In this document: one piece after another, positions 8,792 through 17,369 of the stretch
Layout of the letters: every line of letters begins with the position of its first letter
Numbering within the stretch: the first letter of the stretch is position 1
Assembly (NCBI GenBank): GCA_026392945.1
Contig: JAPLBB010000021.1
Span: 1-34,500, forward strand
Reading direction: 5' to 3'
DNA: 34,500 nucleotides
From: Actinomycetota bacterium
Lineage (GTDB): Bacteria > Actinomycetota > Actinomycetes > Nanopelagicales > Nanopelagicaceae
Position numbers and translations under genes: made by a program
Notes under the pieces: generated by a model
The model's database searches: none
Told to the model about the DNA's origin: nothing
Seen by the model: only the letters and a program-made list of their open reading frames with translations

Positions 8792-9645
8792 TTGAAGCTG
8801 CCAAAGATACGTTCAGCATTTTCTGAAATCGCAGTTGCTAAGTAATCTACCGATTCTCCTCTGACATCTGCAATTGCCCGCAAGGTATTAGGAATCTGGG
8901 CTGGGGTGTTAAGTGCACCACGATTTGGCATCGGTGCTAAGAATGGTGAATCTGTTTCTACTAGCAATAATTCAATTGGAACAAGTGCGACAGCTTCTCG
9001 TAGTTCTGGCGCATTTTTAAAGGTTACTGTGCCGGCAAAGGAGAGAACATATTTATTAGATATGCACTCTTTTGCCATCGCAGCATCGCCTGAATAACAA
9101 TGAAAAATTGTATTACTTGGGGCACCTTCTTCAATCAGTAGATCTAAAACAGCTCGATGGGCGTCGCGATCATGAATTACTAAAGCTTTATTGTGGTCTT
9201 TGGCTATTTTTATATGGCGCCGGAATGAGTACTTTTGTTTTTCTTGTAGATCTTCAGCAGTTCTAAAAAAATCTAAGCCGGTCTCACCAATTGCTCTAAC
9301 TCTTGGATGCGAGGCTAACTCTTCAATGACCTTCAAATCTTTTTCTAAATCATCAACAACTGGTGCTTCATTTGGATGAAGCGCTACTGCTGCTAAGACT
9401 CTGCCAACAAATGACTCTGCGCATTTAACCGACCAAATAGATTGCTCTGCTGAATAACCAACCTGAACCACTCGATCAATGCCAACCGCTGCTGCTTCAT
9501 CTAATGTTTGCTTGATTAATGGTGAATCTGGCTCACTATTATGAATTAATTCTAAATGGGCATGTGAGTCAACAGTTTTGCTATTTAAAGGAGCTGGTAT
9601 CGGCCCTGGTTTTCGATCAAGATCGCGGTTATGACGATCTGCCAT
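8788..9645 (-). CDS. tatD: TatD family metal-dependent hydrolase
   Basis: 285 aa; DSHAHLE, AIGETGLDFFR, HDRDAH, FHCYSGDAAMA, VETDSPFLAPMPNRGALNTP. Confidence 0.93.
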   Translation of the reverse strand: MADRHNRDLDRKPGPIPAPLNSKTVDSHAHLELIHNSEPDSPLIKQTLDEAAAVGIDRVVQVGYSAEQSIWSVKCAESFVGRVLAAVALHPNEAPVVDDLEKDLKVIEELASHPRVRAIGETGLDFFRTAEDLQEKQKYSFRRHIKIAKDHNKALVIHDRDAHRAVLDLLIEEGAPSNTIFHCYSGDAAMAKECISNKYVLSFAGTVTFKNAPELREAVALVPIELLLVETDSPFLAPMPNRGALNTPAQIPNTLRAIADVRGESVDYLATAISENAERIFGSFK

Positions 9646-9648
9646 AAA

Positions 9649-11205
9649 TTACTTAGCCTCTTCTAATCTTGGAAATAGCACATCAGTTTTTGTCACTGTG
9701 CTACCAGTTGGCAGTTGACCCCAGTTTGCAACCTTACTTATTTGTTGCTTATCAATACCGCCTAATGATGATTGCGCGCCAAGACTTTGCCAGAGTTTTT
9801 CAGTTACCTCTGGCATTACTGGATGAAGTAATACAGCTAGGGCACGAAGTGATTCAGCGGTGTTATACAAAATTGAATCTAGTTCGCTCTTTCTTGATGA
9901 ATCTTTCGCGACAACCCATGGCTCTTTTTCAGTTACATAACCATTTACCCGTTTGCAAAAATCCATGATGGTATTTATTCCACCTTGAAAATCAAGAGCG
10001 CAGATTGCTTCATCGGCCGATTCAACCGTTGTTTTAAGCATTGCTGCTAAATCATTGTCTGTAGCGGTATTTGGAATCTTTCCATCACAATATTTTTCGA
10101 TCATGGCAATTAAACGCGAGGCAAGATTTCCAAAATCATTGGCTAGCTCGCTGGTATAGCGTGCAGCCATATCTTCCCAAGAGAATGAACCGTCACTACC
10201 AAACGGAATAGCCTTAAGGAAGTAATATCTAAATGCATCCACGCCAAAATCTTGCGTAATATCACTTGGCTTAATTCCCGTTAATTTACTCTTGGACATC
10301 TTTTCGCCGCCTACTAAAAGCCAACCGTGAGCAAATACTTTTTTAGGAACTGGTACTCCAGCAGCCATTAACATCGCTGGCCAAATAATTGCGTGAAAGC
10401 GGAGAATATCTTTACCAACTAAGTGCACATCAGCCGGCCAAGTTTTGGCAAACTTTTTTCCACCTTCACTAGACGGGTCATCGCCTAAACCAACTGCGGT
10501 CGCATAATTTAATAATGCGTCAAACCAAACATAAATGACCTGCTTGGTATCCCAAGGAACTGGAATGCCCCAATCAAATGTTGACCGGGAAATTGATAGA
10601 TCTCTTACTTCTCCTTCTAAAAATGAAACTACTTCATTTCGAGCACTTGCTGGTTCACATGCGCTTGGGTTTGCTTTGTAGTAATCAAGCAATGGCTGAC
10701 GAAAAGCTGACAACTTAAAAAACCAGTTATCTTCACTAAGCATTTCAACTGGCTTTGAATGAATTTTGCATTTTCCATCATCTAAATCACCAGGAAGTTT
10801 AAATTCTTCACACCCTATGCAATACGGACCTTCAAACTTGCCAGCATAAATATGGCCAGCATCTTTTAAACTTTGTAAGAATTTTTGTACTCGCTCAGTA
10901 TGGCGAGGTTCGGTTGTTCTAATAAAATCATCATTGGCAATATTTAAATCTTTCCAAACCGGCTTCCATGCAGATTCAACTAATTTATCGCACCAATCTT
11001 GTGGTAAAACATTATTACTTTGCGCTGTATTTAAAACTTTCTCACCATGCTCATCTGTGCCAGTTAAATACCAAACTGATTCACCGCGTTGACGATGCCA
11101 GCGAGTTAAAACGTCGCCCGCAACAGTTGTGTAGGCATGGCCAATATGAGGGGCATCATTTACATAGTAAATCGGTGTGGTTAAATAAAAGGATTTATCG
11201 GCCAT
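9649..11205 (-). CDS. metG: Methionyl-tRNA synthetase
   Basis: 518 aa; FYLTTPIYYVNDAPHIGHAYT (HIGH-type), KMSKSKLTGIKP (KMSKS). Confidence 0.97.
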   Translation of the reverse strand: MADKSFYLTTPIYYVNDAPHIGHAYTTVAGDVLTRWHRQRGESVWYLTGTDEHGEKVLNTAQSNNVLPQDWCDKLVESAWKPVWKDLNIANDDFIRTTEPRHTERVQKFLQSLKDAGHIYAGKFEGPYCIGCEEFKLPGDLDDGKCKIHSKPVEMLSEDNWFFKLSAFRQPLLDYYKANPSACEPASARNEVVSFLEGEVRDLSISRSTFDWGIPVPWDTKQVIYVWFDALLNYATAVGLGDDPSSEGGKKFAKTWPADVHLVGKDILRFHAIIWPAMLMAAGVPVPKKVFAHGWLLVGGEKMSKSKLTGIKPSDITQDFGVDAFRYYFLKAIPFGSDGSFSWEDMAARYTSELANDFGNLASRLIAMIEKYCDGKIPNTATDNDLAAMLKTTVESADEAICALDFQGGINTIMDFCKRVNGYVTEKEPWVVAKDSSRKSELDSILYNTAESLRALAVLLHPVMPEVTEKLWQSLGAQSSLGGIDKQQISKVANWGQLPTGSTVTKTDVLFPRLEEAK

Positions 11206-11207
11206 GA

Positions 11208-12050
11208 TCAGATCTTATCGCCACTTTTATAGGTAACCATGGCATCAAATACGATCCGCTTTGAAACGCCGCTTTCTTTAGCAATAAGTGAAATTGCTTC
11301 TTTTCTGCTCTCACCTGCTGCTTCTTGAGCTAGAACTAACTTAATTAAATCCTCAGTAGCAAACTCCCGGCTGCCGGGATCAAATCCTTCAACTACAACA
11401 GTTATCTCGCCCAAAATTTCTTTTGAATTCGCCCAAATTATTAACTCTGAAATGCTGCCGCGAACTACCTCTTCATAATGTTTACTTATTTCACGACATA
11501 CTGCGCCAGCTCGATCTTGACCGAGGGCATCGGCTGCATCAGTTAATGATTCAATGATTCGGTGGGGAGCTTCAAAGAAAATAATTGTTCGCTCCTCTTG
11601 AGCAAGATCTTTGTACCATTTACTGCGAGCACCTTTTGTTCTAGGCGGAAAGCCTTCAAAACAAAACCGATCAGTAGGTAATCCAGAAAGTAATAGTGCG
11701 GAAGTTACTGCACTAGGTCCAGGTAAAACTTTAATTTGAATATTCTCTAGAAGTGCAGCCCGAATTAGTCGATATCCAGGATCAGAAATACCAGGAGCAC
11801 CAGCATCAGTTACTACTAATACATCCTTTTGAGATTTTAGAATCGTAGTTAACTCATCAAGCCGTTCACTCTCGTTTCCTTCAAAAAATGAAATAACTTT
11901 CGCATTGTGCTTTATTTTTAACTCTTGGCAGAGGCGAGCAAATTTTCTTGAATCTTCTGCAGCTACATACTGCGCGTTTTCGATTGCACTAATCAGATTC
12001 GCAGATGAATCACGTGCATCCCCGATTGGTAGGCAGGCCAGAATTAACAT
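11208..12050 (-). CDS. rsmI: 16S rRNA (cytidine-2'-O)-methyltransferase RsmI
   Basis: 280 aa; AEDSRKFARLCQELKI, VTDAGAPGISDPGYRLIRAAL, LPGPSAVTSALLLSGLPTDRFCFEGFPPRT; divergent from PMT as in other actinobacteria. Confidence 0.95.
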   Translation of the reverse strand: MLILACLPIGDARDSSANLISAIENAQYVAAEDSRKFARLCQELKIKHNAKVISFFEGNESERLDELTTILKSQKDVLVVTDAGAPGISDPGYRLIRAALLENIQIKVLPGPSAVTSALLLSGLPTDRFCFEGFPPRTKGARSKWYKDLAQEERTIIFFEAPHRIIESLTDAADALGQDRAGAVCREISKHYEEVVRGSISELIIWANSKEILGEITVVVEGFDPGSREFATEDLIKLVLAQEAAGESRKEAISLIAKESGVSKRIVFDAMVTYKSGDKI

Positions 12051-12109
12051 CTGCTAATTCTGGCAGGTTATTTCACTCTCGGCTTTCCATCTGGACTTAG
12101 GCTGACCCT

Positions 12110-13357
12110 GTGACTAGAGCCCGCTTAAGAGAGATTGCACCGATCTCACTGATAATTGCATTTGCACTGATTTTGCGGCTTTGGCGACTAAACCTTCCAA
12201 AGGGTTATATTTTTGATGAGGTTTACTACGCAAAAAATGCGAACTCATTAATCCGTAACGGTGTTGAGTTAAATGCTCAAGGGCAAGCAGAATTTATTGT
12301 GCACCCCCCTCTTGGTAAGTGGTTAATTGGAATTGGAATTAAAATATTTGGAAATGATGAATTTGGCTGGCGAATAAGCGCTGCAGTAATTGGGGCTTTA
12401 TCGGTTGTTTTAATATATTTAATTACGAAAGAATTATTTAAATCAATATTTCTCAGTAATATTGCTGCAGCTTTAATGGCTTTTGATGGTCTTGCATTAG
12501 TAATGTCTAGAGTTGCCCTACTTGATATTTTCTTAATGTTTTTTATTTTGCTTGCTTTCTATTTTTTAATCAAAAATGACTTGTGGCTAAGTGGGGTTGC
12601 AATTGGGTTAGCCGCTGCAACTAAATGGAGCGCAGTTTTTCTTATTCCATTTTTTATAATTTTAACGATAAATTACTTTGAAGTAGAACCAGTAAAATGG
12701 CTGAAGCGCGCTGCTCAATTTATTTTTCTACCATCACTAATATATTTAATATCTTGGAGTGGGTGGATTTTTACAAGTGGTGGCTGGGATAGACAATCAG
12801 GCTCAAATGTTTTCACTTCTTTATGGAAATACCACATAGCAATTTTGGATTTTCATCGAAGCTTGGCTGAAACGCATTCATATGCTGCAAACCCATGGAG
12901 TTGGTTGATCCTAGGCAGGCCAACCTCATTCTTTTATGAAACACCTAATAACTGTGGTGTGAGTAGCTGCTCTCAGGAAATATTGGCAATAGGTACACCG
13001 ATTCTTTGGTGGACTGGAATTTTTGCAATTGCACTTACATTTGGATTCTTTGTGGCACACCGAGATCGAATCTCAACTGTAATTTTGGCTGGAATTGCTG
13101 GGACATACCTGCCTTGGTTTTTAATTCAAGGCCGCACTACTTTTTATTTCTACGCAATAAGTATTTTGCCTTTTTTGATATTAGCTTTGATTTACGCATT
13201 TAATTGGGCACTTAAATATGGTGATTACCGAAAACAAATAATTGTATTTCTAGCAGTAGTTGCACTTAACTTTATTTACTTTTTACCGATATTGCTAGGA
13301 ATTGAAATCCCTTATAGTCAGTGGTTATCTCGAATGTGGCTTAAGAGCTGGATCTAA
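12110..13357 (+). CDS. Dolichyl-phosphate/polyprenyl-phosphate-mannose--protein mannosyltransferase (PMT family)
   Basis: 415 aa polytopic; PKGYIFDEVYYAKNANSLIRNG, EFIVHPPLGKWLIGIGIKIFG, PWSWLILGRPTSFFYE, C-terminal TM block; conserved next to rsmI. GTG start. Confidence 0.9.
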   Translation: MTRARLREIAPISLIIAFALILRLWRLNLPKGYIFDEVYYAKNANSLIRNGVELNAQGQAEFIVHPPLGKWLIGIGIKIFGNDEFGWRISAAVIGALSVVLIYLITKELFKSIFLSNIAAALMAFDGLALVMSRVALLDIFLMFFILLAFYFLIKNDLWLSGVAIGLAAATKWSAVFLIPFFIILTINYFEVEPVKWLKRAAQFIFLPSLIYLISWSGWIFTSGGWDRQSGSNVFTSLWKYHIAILDFHRSLAETHSYAANPWSWLILGRPTSFFYETPNNCGVSSCSQEILAIGTPILWWTGIFAIALTFGFFVAHRDRISTVILAGIAGTYLPWFLIQGRTTFYFYAISILPFLILALIYAFNWALKYGDYRKQIIVFLAVVALNFIYFLPILLGIEIPYSQWLSRMWLKSWI

Positions 13358-14092
13358 CTATTCGTTAACTGCAATTCCGTCTTCGTTAAAATCAATCACC
13401 GATGCTTGGTCAAAGAAGTCATCATCTCTTCCAGATAAGGCTTTAATTCGCTCCTGTTCAGCACTCCACTGTCCGGTTGTAGTCAAATCAATAATTCTCT
13501 TACTTGGAACTGCTTTAGCTGAAGTCGTATAAACCGGTTTAGGAATTTGAGTGGGCTGCCAGCCTTTACGATCTTTTGGCACGACCACTACGCCAGTAAT
13601 TTCTTCTCGCTCAGAAAAAGGAATCCAATGTTCGTTAGAACTTTTCTCATTAACTTGCTCCGGAATAACTGTGGTTGGAATCTTAGTATTAGTAATTTTT
13701 GCAATTGCTTTAAGTTTACGACTCTTAAGCTGAGATGCTACAACTTGCTTTCTAACATTTACAAAATAAATTAATGTTGCAGAAAGTGGCACAAGTGTTG
13801 TTGTTAAAGATAGAAATCCTATTGCAGTTGAAATTAATGAAAGTATGTAGAGTGAAAAAAGTGAACCAAATATTAATCTGCGTTGGAAGAAAATCTTATT
13901 TTGATCTTCAAGTTTAGCTTCACTCTGAATTGAGCCGTTATTTTCAGCAACTACTTGCATTGCATTTTTATATCTTTGAATTGCTTTACCGGAATTTTCT
14001 TCATGATTACTCAACCACTGGGGTAGGAAGTAGGCAGCCCACATTCCCATGATGATTAAGTAGATAAAACCGGAACCCATAAAGCACAACAA
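13358..14092 (-). CDS. SepX/GlpR-like division-associated membrane protein (start may be internal Met at ~14080)
   Basis: N-terminal TM FIYLIIMGMWAAYFLPQWLSNHEE resembles the actinobacterial SepX/GlpR N-terminus; further TM pair in the middle; located next to RimJ and MoeA/Glp-like genes as in Streptomyces/Corynebacterium/Mycobacterium. Confidence 0.65.
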   Translation of the reverse strand: MLCFMGSGFIYLIIMGMWAAYFLPQWLSNHEENSGKAIQRYKNAMQVVAENNGSIQSEAKLEDQNKIFFQRRLIFGSLFSLYILSLISTAIGFLSLTTTLVPLSATLIYFVNVRKQVVASQLKSRKLKAIAKITNTKIPTTVIPEQVNEKSSNEHWIPFSEREEITGVVVVPKDRKGWQPTQIPKPVYTTSAKAVPSKRIIDLTTTGQWSAEQERIKALSGRDDDFFDQASVIDFNEDGIAVNE

Positions 14093-14147
14093 TAAATGTT
14101 AGGGCTTAGGTTTGATGGGAATTGGGTAGGTATGTCCTGCTTATCTT

Positions 14148-14708
14148 TTATTTAATTTCTGGGTTTTCCTTTACGAAAGTTATGTGATCGCGCCAATCAC
14201 CAGCAATATGCAGGTATTTATTTCTAGCGCCCTCCAACAAATAACCAGCTTTTATTGCAACCTGTTTTGATGCCTCATTTTCTGGTCGCAAATTAATTTC
14301 AATGCGGTGCAATCTAAGATTTTCGAAACCAAATTTTGTAAGTAATTTAACTGCTCGAGTGGTGTAGCCACGGTTGGAATATCTCTGATCAATCCAATAA
14401 CCAATGTGAGCCCCTCGCATCGCGCCAAAAATTATCCCACCAAGTGTTATTTGGCCAATCAATATCTGCTCATTATTTTCTTTTAACCAAATTCCAAGAG
14501 AAATAGATCTAAGTGCTTTCATTTCTTTATTAAGTTGCATCACCATTCCATAATAAGAAGGAAGAGGTGAATTGTGATCGATGTTTGGTCTGGTTGCCTC
14601 CCATGGTGAGAGCCAATCCCGATTAACTGCTCTAACTGAATCCCATTGGGTTTTATCTCTAAATCTAATTGCTTTCAAAGTTAGTTCGTGTTCGACCAAC
14701 TTTCTCAT
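14148..14708 (-). CDS. GNAT family N-acetyltransferase (RimJ/RimL-like)
   Basis: 186 aa; QTWL/WLSPWEATRP, GQITLGGIIFGAMRGAHIGYWIDQRYSNRGYTTRAVKLLTKFGFENLRLHRIEINLRPENEASKQVAIKAGYLLEG. Confidence 0.9.
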   Translation of the reverse strand: MRKLVEHELTLKAIRFRDKTQWDSVRAVNRDWLSPWEATRPNIDHNSPLPSYYGMVMQLNKEMKALRSISLGIWLKENNEQILIGQITLGGIIFGAMRGAHIGYWIDQRYSNRGYTTRAVKLLTKFGFENLRLHRIEINLRPENEASKQVAIKAGYLLEGARNKYLHIAGDWRDHITFVKENPEIK

Positions 14709-15616
14709 GATTGAACCTGATTAATCATTACTAGATTCACAGATTCACCGGCTGCAACTTTTTCTATTTTTTCACCTAACGAGATTAGGCAGGTGGCGTT
14801 TGATAAGGTGGAAATTAAATCTTGATGTGTTAGTGGAACTGCTTGACCATCTTCATTAATGACAGCTCTTACATAACTGCTTTGGCCAGAAGTGGAGCTA
14901 ACGGCTTTGCTTAACTTAGCTTTCTTACCTGGTCGATAAATCTCAGATTTTGCAAGCATTTTTAAAATCATAGGTCTAATAAATAACTCTGCTGAAAGGT
15001 AATTACCTATTGGGTCCCCCGGTAATGTGACAACTGGAGTTTTATCTGGACCAATTAATCCATAATTATGCTTTCCGCTTTCCGCAAGATTTGGTGTAAC
15101 AGTTGTTATTTCACCCAACTTAGATATTAACGAAGTGATCAGATCAAAAGATTCATCTTTAGATTCTCCACTAATAACAATTAGATCTGCTCTTACTAAT
15201 TGGTCCTCGATAATTGCTTGTAGTTGCTCACTTGTTTCAGCAATTATATGAACGCGAAATGCATGGGCGCCAGCTTCTCTAACAAAGGTAGTTAAGAACC
15301 AGGAATTACTCTCATACTCATCTTCTTCACTAGCTAATGTACTTCCAGGTTCAACTAAGTCATCACCAGCACTAATTATTACTACCCGAGGATGTGGTCG
15401 ACATGGCAGGCGATCTAAACCTAGCGAGGCAGCTAGTGCTATCTGTGTTGAGCCAACTCGTTGACCACTTTTAATCACAACCTTGTCATCTACTAATAGG
15501 TCGCTAGCCAAAGTAGCTCCATGCGCATCAAGTAGCGGTAGGTCTAAAGCTGAGAGCGGCGTGCTTAAGCCAAGTAGACGCTCAAGTAGTTGCTCGACAG
15601 AGATCGCTTCTTCCAT
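14705..15616 (-). CDS. MoeA/Glp (gephyrin-like) protein, shortened and lacking catalytic motifs
   Basis: 303 aa; N-terminal SVEQLLERLLGL..LPLLDAHGATLASDLLV, RPHPRVVIISAGDDLVEPGSTL, VVTLPGDPIGNYLSAELFIRPMILKMLA align with MoeA; FDNSAMDGY domain absent. Confidence 0.85.
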   Translation of the reverse strand: MEEAISVEQLLERLLGLSTPLSALDLPLLDAHGATLASDLLVDDKVVIKSGQRVGSTQIALAASLGLDRLPCRPHPRVVIISAGDDLVEPGSTLASEEDEYESNSWFLTTFVREAGAHAFRVHIIAETSEQLQAIIEDQLVRADLIVISGESKDESFDLITSLISKLGEITTVTPNLAESGKHNYGLIGPDKTPVVTLPGDPIGNYLSAELFIRPMILKMLAKSEIYRPGKKAKLSKAVSSTSGQSSYVRAVINEDGQAVPLTHQDLISTLSNATCLISLGEKIEKVAAGESVNLVMINQVQS

Positions 15617-15660
15617 ACCTAAACCCTACTTCGCCCCCGCCATAAATTAAGGTAAGGGGC

Positions 15661-16200
15661 ATGGGTAATAAGGAAAATAAAGTACAACTGCGTAAGCAGT
15701 ATCGCAAAGAGCGTCAGGATCGATTTACAAATGAAAGCTGGCTACATATTCTCAATGCAAGTGAAATAAAAGATGTTAAAAACATTGCCTCATATATTTC
15801 ATATGATTTTGAACCTGAAACTAGTGATTTAAACAAAAGATTAATTACAGCCGGCAAAAAGCTATTCCTACCCAGGTTAATAAAAAATAATGATATTGAG
15901 TGGGTGCTATGGGATGGATCACAAGATAAATTAAAAAAGAATGGAAAAAGTTATGAGCCGGTCGGCAATGCTGAAAATATAGAGCTTGAAGTAATTATTG
16001 TTCCGGCATTACATGCTGATCGAACTGGCAGTCGATTAGGTCAAGGTGGTGGTTCATACGATCGAGCACTTGCAAAATCTAAAGCCTGGAAAATTGCTTT
16101 ACTCCACCGTGGTGAGTTAACTAGTGAATTATTGCCGGTTGAAGAACATGATCAAAAGGTTAATGCGGCGGCGACGCCAGAAATAATTGTTAGATTTTAG
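15661..16200 (+). CDS. 5-formyltetrahydrofolate cyclo-ligase
   Basis: 179 aa; QLRKQYRKERQ, IIVPALHADRTGSRLGQGGGSYDRALAK motif. Confidence 0.93.
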   Translation: MGNKENKVQLRKQYRKERQDRFTNESWLHILNASEIKDVKNIASYISYDFEPETSDLNKRLITAGKKLFLPRLIKNNDIEWVLWDGSQDKLKKNGKSYEPVGNAENIELEVIIVPALHADRTGSRLGQGGGSYDRALAKSKAWKIALLHRGELTSELLPVEEHDQKVNAAATPEIIVRF

Positions 16201-17360
16201 TTACTTAAAGTATCTAAATTGCGGGCCATTACTATTCGTTGAATTTGGTTAGTACCCTCATAAATCTGAGTTAACTTAGCATCGCGCATCATTCGCTCTA
16301 CTGGGTAATCACTAACATATCCATATCCACCTAAAACTTGAACAGCATCTGTTGTTACCTTCATTGCTACATCAGTTGCAAAGCATTTACTTGCCGCTGA
16401 GAAGAAAGTCAGGTCACTCTCACCTCGCTCACTTTTAACAGCTGCGGCATATGTTAATTGGCGAGCAGCCTCAATCTGCATTGCCATATCTGCCAACATA
16501 AATTGAATGGCTTGAAAATCAAAAATTGGTTTACCAAATTGCTGGCGCTCATGGGCATATTTCTTGGCAATATCGAGTGCACCTTGCGCAATGCCGAGTG
16601 CTTGTGCTGCAATAGTAATTCGTGTGTGATCTAAAGTTTTCATTGCAAGTGAAAAACCAGTTCCGATTTCACCTAGCCTGCGATCATCATTTATTTTTAC
16701 ATTATCAAAATAAACCTCACGAGTTGGTGAACCACGAAATCCCATCTTTTTTTCATGAGCGCCAAATGAAACACCTGGATCAGATTTTTCTACAATAAAT
16801 GCAGAAATCCCTTTTGCGCCTTTGCTCAGATCGGTAGAGGCAAGAACTGTGTAAAACTCTGAAACACCTGCATTTGAAATCCATTTTTTACTGCCAGAAA
16901 TTACCCAACTATCCCCATCTTTAACCGCTTTAGTTTTCATTGCTGCCGCATCAGAGCCTGCTTCAGATTCAGACAAGCAGTAAGAAAAACCTTTACCGGC
17001 TGCTAATTGGGTTAAATACTTTTTCTTTTGCTCAGCATTGCCAGCAATCATTAATGGCACAGAACCTAATTTGTTTACCGCCGGTATTAATGATGATGCA
17101 CCGCATACTCGAGCAACCTCTTCAATAATTATTACAGCTGCAAGCGCATCAGCACCTTGTCCACCAAACTCAACTGGAACATGCGCAGCCGCAAGTCCGG
17201 CTGATTGCAATGCATCCGCTGCCTCTTGCGGATAACGAGAGTTCTCATCCACATCATGTGCAAATGGAGCAATTTTTTTACTAGCAAGGGCGGAAACACT
17301 TTCGCGAAGTGCTTGGTATTCCTCGCCAAATAGTGCTGGCATATCTGAATTCATCGACAT
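16197..17360 (-). CDS. Acyl-CoA dehydrogenase
   Basis: 387 aa; YCLSESEAGSDAAAMKTKAVKDGDSWVISGSKKWISNAG, QVLGGYGYVSDYPVERMMRDAKLTQIYEGTNQIQRIVMAR. Confidence 0.95.
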   Translation of the reverse strand: MSMNSDMPALFGEEYQALRESVSALASKKIAPFAHDVDENSRYPQEAADALQSAGLAAAHVPVEFGGQGADALAAVIIIEEVARVCGASSLIPAVNKLGSVPLMIAGNAEQKKKYLTQLAAGKGFSYCLSESEAGSDAAAMKTKAVKDGDSWVISGSKKWISNAGVSEFYTVLASTDLSKGAKGISAFIVEKSDPGVSFGAHEKKMGFRGSPTREVYFDNVKINDDRRLGEIGTGFSLAMKTLDHTRITIAAQALGIAQGALDIAKKYAHERQQFGKPIFDFQAIQFMLADMAMQIEAARQLTYAAAVKSERGESDLTFFSAASKCFATDVAMKVTTDAVQVLGGYGYVSDYPVERMMRDAKLTQIYEGTNQIQRIVMARNLDTLSN

Positions 17361-17369
17361 GGATTAATT

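Noticed and set aside
13006-13203. Alternative-frame + strand ORFs within the PMT, GGDEF, metG and homospermidine synthase regions
   Set aside because: Overlap conserved coding frames; no domain evidence.
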